Assembly: GCA_032718475.1 (NCBI GenBank)
Contig: JAUCBJ010004224.1
Location: forward strand, 121,081 to 185,080
From: Nemertoderma westbladi
Taxonomy: Eukaryota > Xenacoelomorpha > Nemertodermatida > Nemertodermatidae
Direction of reading: 5' to 3'
DNA: 64,000 nt
Shown piece after piece: positions 20,991 to 31,435 of the stretch. The notes under the pieces are model-generated. The model was given only the letters and a program-made list of their open reading frames with translations. It was not told where the DNA came from and searched no databases. A program made the position numbers and the translations under genes. Each line of letters begins with the position of its first letter. The first letter of the stretch is position 1.

Positions 20991-23900
20991 TAATCGAAAA
21001 TGTCTCCAGGCGGAGAGATAGTAGGGGTGTTGAGGGTCTAACCACGGTTATAAATAATAAAAAAGTTAATTTACCGTATGCGCATTTCGCCTGTTGCGGG
21101 TGTCCTCTGCGGTATTTATTTAAGATAAAATGAACATTAAAAACAATTTATATAAAAACAGAATGACTGGCTAGGTAGAACGCGTACATTATCATTATAA
21201 CTATAAGGATATGTTGTGGAGGAAAGTTGGATTCTTTAATAGACTTGTAGTATTCGATTTGGTATAGTGTGCGCGTTCTTAAGAGGTTTAATTTTAAGCA
21301 TTTGTTGACGTCGTAGGAGGCCCTCCGTGTTAAATCCATATATTTAATGTTTCTAACCGACGTCGAGCGTGGCGTGAGCATAATTAATCGAAAATGTCTC
21401 CAGGCGGAGAGATAGTAGGGGTGTTGAGGGTCTAACCACGGTTATAAATAATAAAAAAGTTAATTTACCGTATGCGCATTTCGCCCATTGCGGGTGTCCT
21501 CAGCGGTATTTATTTAAGATAAAATGAACATTAAAAACAATTTATATAAAAACAGAATGACTGGCTAGGTAGAACGCGTACATTATCATTATAACTATAA
21601 GGATATGTTGTGGAGGAAAGTTGGATTCTTTAATAGACTTGTAGTATTCGATTTGGTATAGTGTGCGCGTTCTTAAGAGGTTTAATTTTAAGCATTTGTT
21701 GACGTCGTAGGAGGCCCTCCGTGTTAAATCCATATATTTAATGTTTCTAACTGACGTCGAGCATGGCGTGAGCATAATTAATCGAAAATGTCTCCAGGCG
21801 GAGAGATAGTAGGGGTGTTGAGGGTCTAACCACGGTTATAAATAATAAAAAAGTTAATTTACCGTATGCGCATTTCGCCCGTTGCGGGTGTCCTCAGCGG
21901 TATTTATTTAAGATAAAATGAACATTAAAAACAATTTATATAAAAACAGAATGACTGGCTAGGTAGAACGCGTACATTATCATTATAACTATAAGGATAT
22001 GTTGTGGAGGAAAGTTGGATTCTTTAATAGACTTGTAGTATTCGATTTGGTATAGTGTGCGCGTTCTTAAGAGGTTTAATTTTAAGCATTTGTTGACGTC
22101 GTAGGAGGCCCTCCGTGTTAAATCCATATATTTAATGTTTCTAACCGACGTCAAGCGTGGCGTGAGCATAATTAATCGAAAATGTCTCCAGGCGGAGAGA
22201 TAGTAGGGGTGTTGAGGGTCTAACCACGGTTATAAATAATAAAAAAGTTAATTTACCGTATGCGCATTTCGCCCATTGCGGGTGTCCTCAGCGGTATTTA
22301 TTTAAGATAAAATGAACATTAAAAACAATTTATATAAAAACAGAATGACTGGCTAGGTAGAACGCGTACATTATCATTATAACTATAAGGATATGTTGTG
22401 GAGGAAAGTTGGATTCTTTAATAGACTTGTAGTATTCGATTTGGTATAGTGTGCGCGTTCTTAAGAGGTTTAATTTTAAGCATTTGTTGACGTCGTAGGA
22501 GGCCCTCCGTGTTAAATCCATATATGTAATGTTTCTAACCGACGTCGAGCGTGGCGTGAGCATAATTAATCGAAAATGTCTCCAGGCGGAGAGATAGTAG
22601 GGGTGTTGAGGGTCTAACCACGGTTATAAATAATAAAAAAGTTAATTTACCGTATGCGCATTTCGCCCTTTGCGGGTGTCCTCAGCGGTATTTATTTAAG
22701 ATAAAATGAACATTAAAAACAATTTATATAAAAACAGAATGACTGGCTAGGTAGAACGCGTACATTATCATTATAACTATAAGGATATGTTGTGGAGGAA
22801 AGTTGGATTCTTTAATAGACTTGTAGTATTCGATTTGGTATAGTGTGCGCGTTCTTAAGAGGTTTAATTTTAAGCATTTGTTGACGTCGTAGGAGGCCCT
22901 CCGTGTTAAATCCATATATTTAATGTTTCTAACCGACGTCGAGCATGGCGTGAGCATAATTAATCGAAAATGTCTCCAGGCGGAGAGATAGTAGGGGTGT
23001 TGAGGGTCTAACCACGGTTATAAATAATAAAAAAGTTAATTTACCGTATGCGCATTTCGCCCGTTGCGGGTGTCCTCAGCGGTATTTATTTAAGATAAAA
23101 TGAACATTAAAAACAATTTATATAAAAACAGAATGACTGGCTAGGTAGAACGCGTACATTATCATTATAACTATAAGGATATGTTGTGGAGGAAAGTTGG
23201 ATTCTTTAATAGACTTGTAGTATTCGATTTGGTATAGTGTGCGCGTTCTTAAGAGGTTTAATTTTAAGCATTTGTTGACGTCGTAGGAGGCCCTCCGTGT
23301 TAAATCCATATATTTAATGTTTCTAACCGACGTCGAGCGTGGCGTGAGCATAATTAATCGAAAATGTCTCCAGGCGGAGAGATAGTAGGGGTGTTGAGGG
23401 TCTAACCACGGTTATAAATAATAAAAAAGTTAATTTACCGTATGCGCATTTCGCCCGTTGCGGGTGTCCTCAGCGGTATTTATTTAAGATAAAATGAACA
23501 TTAAAAACAATTTATATAAAAACAGAATGACTGGCTAGGTAGAACGCGTACATTATCATTATAACTATAAGGATATGTTGTGGAGGAAAGTTGGATTCTT
23601 TAATAGACTTGTAGTATTCGATTTGGTATAGTGTGCGCGTTCTTAAGAGGTTTAATTTTAAGCATTTGTTGACGTCGTAGGAGGCCCTCCGTGTTAAATC
23701 CATATATTTAATGTTTCTAACCGACGTCGAGCGTGGCGTGAGCATAATTAATTGAAAATGTCTCCAGGCGGAGAGATAGTAGGGGTATTGAGGGTCTAAC
23801 CACGGTTATAAATAATAAAAAAGTTAATTTACCGTATGCGCATTTCGCCCGTTGTGGGTGTCCTCAGCGGTATTTATTTAAGATAAAATGAACATTAAAA

Positions 23901-24593
23901 ACAATTTATATAAAAACAGAATGACTGGCTAGGTATAACGCGTACATTATCATTATAACTATAAGGATATGTTGTGGAGGAAAGTTGGATTCTTTAATAG
24001 ACTTGTAGTATTCGTTTTGGTATAGTGTGCGCGTTCTTAAGAGGTTTAATTTTAAGCATTTGTTGACGTCGTATGAGGCCCTCCGTGTTAAATCCATATA
24101 TTTAATGTTTCTAACCGACGTCGAGCGTGGCGTGAGCATAATTAATCGAAAATGTCTCCAGGCGGAGAGATAGTAGGGGTGTTGAGGGTCTAACCACGGT
24201 TATAAATAATAAAAAAGTTAATTTACCGTATGCGCATTTCGCCCGTTGCGGGTGTCCTCAGCAGTATTTATTTAAGATAAAATGAACATTAAAAACAATT
24301 TATATAAAAACGGAATGACTGGCTAGGTAGAACGCGTACATTATCATTATAACTATAAGGATATGTTGTGGAGGAAAGTTGGATTCTTTAATAGACTTGT
24401 AGTATTCGATTTGGTATAGTGTGCGCGTTCTTAAGAGGTTTAATTTTAAGCATTTGTTGACGTCGTAGGAGGCCCTCCGTGTTAAATCCATATATTTAAT
24501 GTTTCTAACCGACGTCGAGCATGGCGTGAGCATAATTAATCGAAAATGTCTCCAGGCGGAGAGATAGTAGGGGTGTTGAGGGTCTAACCACGG
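20991..24593. repeat. 394-bp tandem array, nine units plus 57 bp
   Basis: Unit starts (TAATCGAAAATG) fall at exact 394-bp steps from 20991 to 24537. Units differ by only a few substitutions each. Every unit contains a 77-codon minus-strand frame (for example 21148-21381) starting MLTP and rich in basic and hydrophobic residues; it has no motif I recognise. The period, homogeneity and lack of size change indicate recent amplification. The array lies directly upstream of LINE E on its coding strand. It could be a satellite or 5' promoter-type monomers. Confidence 0.95.
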
Positions 24594-24640
24594 CAACACC
24601 CTCAACACCCCTACTATCTCTCCGCCTGGAGACATTTTCG
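24541..24640. repeat. Perfect foldback at the array end
   Basis: Arms of 42 bp (24541-24582 and 24599-24640) are exact reverse complements with a 16-nt loop. The second arm is an inverted piece of the 394-bp monomer that ends the array and touches LINE B copy 3. Confidence 0.9.
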
Positions 24641-24644
24641 ACAT

Positions 24645-26140
24645 AATAAGACCAATGAGCTGAGGAGCCGCTGGGCTCCCTCTAATGATTCTGAGAGTAC
24701 TCCTAAGTCATCAGCAAAGTCTAGATCAGTTAGGTACTTGGCAGGATTTCCTCGACTTCTGGAGCCAGTAGGTGGAGTTATCACCACCCCATCATCATTA
24801 TGATAATCTAAGGACATGTGTAGAACATAGTCAACCACAATAATGAACAAGAATGGTGCAAGTGTGTCTCCTTGGAGGACGCCCCATAACACTTCAAATG
24901 GTTCTGTGTCACCGTCAACAGTAGACACAAATGTTGTCGAACCATCGTATACTGATCTGATTGCTGCAATAATTTCATCAGGAATCCCATATAATGAAAG
25001 TATGCTGAACATACCTGAGCGAGAGACTGAATCAAAGGCCTTGAAGAAGTCAACAAAGATAACAGCCAGATGCCTGTCTTTCTTTTTTGATAACTCTTCA
25101 ATTATCCTTCTAAGTGCCAAAATGGGTTCCATGGTCCCACGACCTTTACGGAACCCATTCTGATTTCCACGTAGCAGTCTTTCAATGGGATCCCTGATGC
25201 GATTTAATAGAATTCTATTGTATAGTTTTGCAGCAATCGAGATCAATGAGATTCCCCGAAAAGAACCATAGAGTGTTAGGTTGCCCTTCTTGGGAACTGG
25301 CACCAACTTATTTGTTTTCATTTCTTGTGGGACTCTTGTTGTACGGTACATGTCTACTATGATGGGATAGATGAGCTTTAAACACTCAGGTATTTTAAAG
25401 ACCTCAGGGGGAACACCATCTACTCCACTGGCACGATTGGTCTTAATGCTCTTTGCAGCAGCCTTCTCTTCTGCAAAGGAGATATCGCTAATGGGAATAT
25501 CTGGGAGTACAGACTCAGACACTTTTACTTCTATAAAGTTATCAGGCAATACTCTGTCATTATTGAGGAGCTTTTCAAAGTGGGCTTTCCAACCATTGAG
25601 GCGATCGGCTGGTGATTCAGCCTTAACCTTGGTGGTTGGTTGGCTTTTCCGCCCAGTAAGCAGATTGATCGATTTCCATGCCTGGGATGATTGCCTGCTG
25701 TCGTCAGCATCATTGATGGCATCAACCTGTTGGTTTATTAGCTCCTGTAGATTAACAGTGTACTGCCTGTTCAGGGACCTAGATGCAGCTTTAACTGCAT
25801 TCTTGGCCGCTGTAGTCTGTTTGAGTCGGGACTCTTTCTGCGCCTTATGAAGGTCATTTCGGCACTTCTGAATTTTGTTGTCAGTCCAGCGTGCCCTTTT
25901 CCTGTTTCGAGGGTATACAGGAACTGTTTCTGCAGCTGCTAACTTAACTGCTTCTGTAAAGGCAGTATAGCCCTCACAGTGATCTGCCGCCTCAGAGGCA
26001 AGAGCCTCATACCTGTTGCTCAGCTGTAGTGTGAAGCTGGATCTCACACTTGGCTGTTGCAACAGAGAGGACCAGTCATGCCGTGGCAAGGCAGATTTCG
26101 TTGTTCTGCTAGCACGCAGACTAAGTCTTACCTTGGCCAC
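24645..26140 (-). pseudogene. RT of LINE B copy 3 (open but truncated)
   Basis: One open frame (24614-26140) covers SLRASRTTKSALPRHDW, NRASGVDGVPPEVF, GNQNGFRKGRGT, FVDFFKAFDSVSRS (A), GVLQGDTLAPFLF (B) and FADDLGVLSES (C). The last residues come from foreign DNA after the break at about 24645. The thumb and C-terminal domain are absent, so the protein cannot be complete, although no frameshift is present. Confidence 0.85.
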
Positions 26141-26257
26141 AATAAGGCAGTGATCACTGGAGAAGGGTCGAAGTGTAAATGCATTACAGTCTTGTATAGA
26201 GCTCCTGTATTTCCTACGAAACAGAATATGGTCTATCTGGGACTTGTGACCACAGGA
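24645..26257 (-). mobile_element. LINE B, copy 3, truncated at both ends
   Basis: Internal segment of family B. It covers the last part of the endonuclease, the linker and the RT up to the region after FADD. The 3' third and tail are missing because the array foldback begins at 24640. The 5' side stops at 26257, next to a different minus-strand ORF. Loss of the 3' end shows that the junction with the array is a later rearrangement, not a LINE insertion edge. Confidence 0.88.
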
Positions 26258-26496
26258 TGGCCAGTAGTTAAGAAGTCCATATACATACCATTACGATGCG
26301 TATAGCGAGCGGTAAATTTTCTATAGTCCAATTCACGCGTGAGTTGTTCCTTGGACATTGGTGGTTCGATATAACGGCCATCGTCCTCCGTAGTAGAGGG
26401 ACTAGCGTCACCGCGTATTAAACTATCAACAAACGCTTGCAATGGTAGGGTATATCGCTCCCTGATACCAAGATCATCTTCTATCAACTCAGTCAT
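26258..26496 (-). pseudogene. N-terminal fragment of an unidentified ORF after an LTR-like block
   Basis: The frame starts MTELIEDDLGIRERYTLP at 26496 and breaks at LINE B near 26258, leaving about 78 codons. It sits just downstream of a 1.7-kb LTR-like block and so occupies a gag-like position, but I recognise no domain. If it is gag, then integrase, LTR and gag occur in tandem here. Confidence 0.4.
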
Positions 26497-26529
26497 AGCT
26501 GCTATATGAGTTTATCAATATTATAATTA

Positions 26530-28235
26530 ATTATAATTAGGCTAGCGGGCGTCGCTGCCTACCCCTCACTGCCCCCGGACAGCGCAAGATCCTCAGCGCC
26601 GATGTACTGTTGTCGCGGTGCTTATCGCCAACGTAGTAGCTACACAACGACAACAATAACCAGTGCGAGTCACTCCACTGTCCATCCCAAGGGCTTAGAT
26701 TTACTTCAGGTTCTCACTGCAGAGGTAGGGCTACTTTCACAACTGCGACTAGCTACTGTAAACACACTTTAGTAGCAACATTCACCTATAAACGCACAAA
26801 TTCCACACAACTGTCACAAATTGTACACATTCGGGCAATTTGTCCGTTAGTCAAGTGCCTTCCAGAATGCCACATTATTATTATGTATCCTTGGATACTA
26901 GCAGTGCACTATTTATTCCTTATGCTATTCAATGGGATAAGCTTTCTATTGTTCTTTTAACTTGCTTCTAATTCTAGCGTGGTTGTTGCTATGGTGACAT
27001 TATGGAAAGCTAGCAGTAGAATTAGGGTAATTCTCATGCATACAGATCTGGGATGCTATTTAATAGTAATTCTTTAATTGTCAATATTCCCCCTGCCCCT
27101 TATACATGATTTTATGAATTTTATCGGCTATTGACTATATTGGAGATTCTCGCACACTAATATACTTAATAGGGTGAATCTCCGCTCCCATGATCTATTA
27201 ATTAATGGAATTTTGGGAATGTTATAAATTGTATAAAATAACAATTTATCAAATTCATGAGAGGATATGAATTTAAAATTATTCCCGTAAATTTTATTAT
27301 TTAATATTAAATAGGCACAATTTTATTCCAGAGCATGTCTGGGGACTGGGATCCTTGATTCTAGGAAATTTGTCCTTTTAAGAGTATCGGTAAGTGCTAC
27401 GATATCTTAATCGACTAGAATTTTAAAGGATCTAAATTTTAACAGATTTTGATTTATAATTTTCTTGGTTTACAAACTCCTTAGAGTTTATTTGTATGCA
27501 TTTACTCTATTATAACATTTGTTTTAATAGATTTTTATAAATATTAACTATGTAATATTTAAGATGGGCACCGGTTTATTCCAGAACATGTCTGGGGACG
27601 TTAACCATTGATTCTAGAATTTTGTCTTTCAAGTATATCGGTGGGTGCTGCGATATCTTAATCGACTAGAATTACAGATGGTCAAAGGGTTTTACAGATT
27701 TATTTTGCGTTTTACGCTACTGTTAAAGGGACATCACGCTACTATATGTATTATTTAATATACGGTATGAGAGCAATATTGCAAGAAGCAATGTCAGTGA
27801 GAAGAGGCAAGTCGTTTCCAAGGTCTACCCAGAGCTTGGTTTAGCCGAGACACGAGGATCTGAACTTTGCATTCCTAATACTCTACTTCTACTTACCAAT
27901 AATACTTGAGTATAGTAGGAGCTTTATTGTACTTTAATAAGTACGGATATTTCATCTTACTGTAGTCACGCATTTATAATATGATACGGACTGTAAGGAA
28001 AAAGAAAAAGAATTATTTCTCGCCGTTGCACTAAATATATATAATATAAGTAATTAAGTAATAAACGCGAATATATATGGCACTAATTCTACTAAATAGT
28101 CGCTAAAATAACATTCTACTAAATAAAATTAAAGAAAACGATTATAATAAAATTACATAATAATACATACATAAATATAAAAATAATAAATAACGAATAT
28201 AAAATAATATTGTCATACACCCACTCCAGACGCTG
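26530..28235 (-). mobile_element. LTR-like non-coding block of the minus-strand BEL element
   Basis: AT-rich non-coding region between the end of a BEL integrase (28236) and the ORF starting at 26496. It contains a direct repeat of about 115 bp (27311-27425 and 27564-27675; both have TTTATTCCAGA, CATGTCTGGGGAC and CGATATCTTAATCGACTAGA). The position suggests a 3' LTR, but I could not match it to the block at 33860-36800, so its ends are uncertain. Confidence 0.45.
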
Positions 28236-29270
28236 TTACATTGGGGAGTCCCTAGATGTTTGTTGGATTAGGGAGGTGGTCGTGGGAAGAGTATCTTGCT
28301 TTCCATAGTTTCCGGACAGTTCTCTGTCTCTTTCCAGTAAACATAAACGACCAACTGGGCGATTGAGCTGCTGTGTTTCGAACACAATTCCAGGTTTCTT
28401 AAAGTTACGTCGCATGACGACGAGTTCTACCGATCGCACCAAACCATCATCTGAGATATGAGTCTCGATGATACGACCTGTCTGCCACCGCTTACGTGGA
28501 AGATCTGATTCCACAATAAGGACCATGTCTCCGGCGCTGACATTTTCTTGCTGCGCAAACCACTTGGTTCGAAGTTGTAGCGTAGTCAGATAATGTTTTT
28601 CGAAATGGTCAGCGAAATGACGGGATAATAACTACATAAGTTGCCAAGTTTGTCGGCAGTATTCGTCTCCGTCTGTGATTTCCGATCGTGGGAGCATGGC
28701 TACAGGTTTCTTCAGTAGGAAGTGCGTGGGTGTTAGCACTTCCAGGGAGTCGGGACTCAATGAGACTGGCATAAGTGGTCTTTCGTTAAGATAGGCGGCG
28801 ATTTCTTCCATTAACGTCCGCAAAAGTTCGTCAGTGAGATACGCGCGGCACGGCACTATGAAGTGAAATGCGGTCTTCACGCTTCTTATTAATCTCTTCC
28901 AACTTCCTCCCCACCAAGGGGCATCGGCGGCATTGAATGTCCAGTTAGATGCTGTTACCCTTAGCTGATCGTCCACCTGTCTTTGGTTCCAATCTCTAAC
29001 GTAAGCCTTGATCTCATTATTGGCGCCAATGAAGTTCGTCCCCTTATCAGATCTCATCGTGTTGCTAGTTCCAAAGCGAGCGATCTGTCGACGTAGACTC
29101 AGTATGAAGCTGTTGGTAGATAGATTGTTCACCATATCTAAATGGATCGCTCTACAAGTCATACAGACAAAGATGACACACCATCGCTTGACTATAGTCC
29201 TGGCACGATATACTTCAATAGGGCCAAATAAATCCACACCGGTATTAGTAAAGGGTGGTTCATAGAAAAT
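28236..29270 (-). pseudogene. BEL/Pao-type integrase, 3' part of pol
   Basis: A single frame with one TAG at 28630-28632. Motifs: NTGVDLFGPI (first catalytic D), FVCMTCRAIHLD, RSDKGTNFIGA (second D region, DKGTNF where many have DNGTNF), APWWGGSWKRLIRSVK (E region altered to W-G-G-S-W as in BEL) and YLNERPL. The C-terminal GDMVLIVESDLPRKRW and LNRPVGRLCLLE segment is the BEL C-terminal domain. Upstream RT and protease are missing because LINE F and a deletion lie at 29275. The product would insert the element cDNA. It is interrupted and truncated. Confidence 0.85.
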
Positions 29271-29418
29271 GAACGTGGGGACATGGGGGACGCAAACTCT
29301 GGGGTACCTGAGTGAGTACTTATTTAGACGTTTTTTTAAGGAATAATTTATATATTTTTAATCTGGTTTTGATATATTGATATATATTTTCAAAATTAAT
29401 TAGTTATTATTTTTAACA

Positions 29419-30300
29419 ATGGCGGCAATAAATTTGAAAATAACTTCATTTAACTGCAATTCAGTTAAACGTGCAGCAGCGTTAAAAACTGTTTCAGATA
29501 TATGTGCGAAAGGTGCAGATATTATCCTCTTACAAGAGCATTGGCTACCGGTACAGGAGCTAGACTTTCTGGCTTCCATATACCCTGATTACCTATGCTA
29601 TGGGATCTCACCAGTTGACCTATCAACGGGGTTTTTGAGGGGGAGACCATATGGTGGATTGGGGGTGTTGTGGCACAGGAAACTTGCCCTGGCAGTAGAA
29701 GTGGTGAATTGCGAGGATAACAGATTACTCGGGGTTAATGTTAAATTACTGAATGGTGAAGTGTTATTTTTACTCAATGTATACTTACCCTATGAGTCTC
29801 CGGACAATGATAATTTGTTTGTAGAATATTTGGGTAAAATTAAAGCTATATATGAAAGTATTAATTTTACCCATTTATGCATTATGGGTGACTGTAATGC
29901 AAATGTAAACAAGCCGTATTTTAAAGAGCTGTGGGACTTTTGTTACAATAACCAACTTATAATTACGGATGTTAATAAATTAATGTGCAATTCATTTACA
30001 TTTGTTAGTGCGGCTCATAATACTACTAGTTGGCTGGATCATATTTTATGTTCTGGTACACTTAATACTTATGTATCAGATGTTTTTATTATGTATGACT
30101 CAGCAGTAGATGACCATATGCCATTGGGCTGTAGTATATCGGTTGAACCAATATTATCCGATACTATGAAAGATAGTAAGAAATACAATGGAGTGGATAA
30201 TACTCCATGTTGGGAAAGTGTAAAAAAGAATCAGATAGAAAATTATTGTAATTTAGTACAACAACTGATAGTGTGGGTACAACCTCGGAGGAGTTGTTAA
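29419..30300 (+). pseudogene. AP endonuclease of LINE F
   Basis: Intact APE-type domain of about 260 residues. Motifs: ITSFNCNSVKR (N), LLQEHWLP (E), YGGLGVLWH, LLNVYLPYES, IMGDCNANV (D, N), TTSWLDHILC (D) and AVDDHMPLG (D, H). It starts with ATG after an AT-rich leader. The frame closes at 30300 and RT continues in another frame from about 30273, so an indel or programmed shift separates them. The enzyme would nick target DNA for priming. Confidence 0.85.
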
Positions 30301-31435
30301 GTAACTGCTGCAACCCACATTGCGGTGAACACGAAGAAGCAATTGACTCCCTTTATGAGACGATAGCGACGGGGTTGAAAACAGCAAGTGATAGTTCATT
30401 TAAAGTTAATAAAAACAACACGAATAATAAATGGAACCATATTCCAGGGTGGAATTCTCAAGTTAAAGAGGTGCACAATAAAGCTAGGCAAGCGTTTTTG
30501 AATTGGAAATCAGCTGGTTCTCCAAAACAGGGACCATTGCTTGCTGTTTATTTGCACACAAGGGCCAACTTCAAAAGGGTTTTGCGCTCGTGCAAAAGGG
30601 ACGAAAATAAACATAGAAATGACAAACTTGCAGAGTCATTGCTTAGTACTGGAAGTGGACCGACGACTAATTTTTGGTCGGAAGTACACAAATGTACTAA
30701 AACTCGTTCACCTACTCCTAATGTGGTAGGAGGTGAATCTGGTGCAGAAGCGATTGCAGAAATGTGGAAAAAACATTTTCATTTTGTCTTCAATTGTGTT
30801 AATGATGACAACGATAAATCATTCGTTGTGCACAAGTTTTCTAAGGTGCGTGTCTCTGATATTAAGCTAGTATCTCTAGAAGAGTTGTTTGACGCGATAA
30901 ATAACCTAAATTTAGGAAAATCATATGGCCCTGATTTGTTAGTAAGTGAGCATTTATATTATGGTTTGTGTTATTCTTTATTAACTAAATTACGTATCTT
31001 AGTAAATTCAATTCTTATACATGGATACATTCCTGAAAGTTTAATGCTAAGTATTATTATACCTTTATTAAAGGATTGTACTGGTGATGTAACGTCTAAG
31101 GACAATTATCGAGGTATCGCATTGTCAACGTTGCTCAGTAAAATTCTAGAAATTATTTTACTTAGTAGGTGTCATAATTATATTGCGACTAGAGGTAATC
31201 AGTTCGGGTTTAAACCGGGACTAGGTACAGAAACATGTGTATATACATTGAAGGAATTAATCAACTATTATCTTGCCAATGACACACCGGTTTTTGTGTG
31301 TATGTTAGATGCTTCCAAAGCCTTCGATAGAGTAAACCATTTTAAACTTTTTAAGAAATTATTGGCGTTAGGTTTCCCGGTATATATTGTACGGTTGTTA
31401 GCTTTTTGGTATAGGACGCAGCAAATGTGTAGAAG
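30273..31435 (+). pseudogene. Reverse transcriptase of LINE F, cut before motif B
   Basis: The frame 30273-31457 holds a linker, KSYGPDLLVSEHL, DNYRGIALSTLLSKILE (fingers), GNQFGFKPGLGTETC and LDASKAFDRVNHFKLF (motif A). At about 31435 the LINE stops (TQQM) and the last codons are antisense gag sequence. Motif B (PQG), YxDD and thumb are absent. A functional RT is impossible. Confidence 0.85.

Larger units (their letters stand above)
29275..31435 (+). mobile_element. LINE F (Jockey-superfamily), 3'-truncated
   Basis: A plus-strand LINE lies inside the minus-strand BEL element: leader (29275-29418), endonuclease (29419-30300) and RT up to just past motif A (31435). The rest of RT and the 3' UTR are missing, which is the opposite of normal LINE truncation. 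The right edge is therefore a deletion or recombination junction with gag. Confidence 0.8.

Noticed and set aside
21148-24533. Nine genes of 77 codons
   Set aside because: The frame is part of a tandem satellite unit, with no start context, domain or splice evidence. Conservation follows from array homogeneity. I keep it as an observation, not a gene.
20991-24593. CRISPR-like array
   Set aside because: Units are 394 bp, contiguous and nearly identical; there are no unique spacers, and the genome is eukaryotic.
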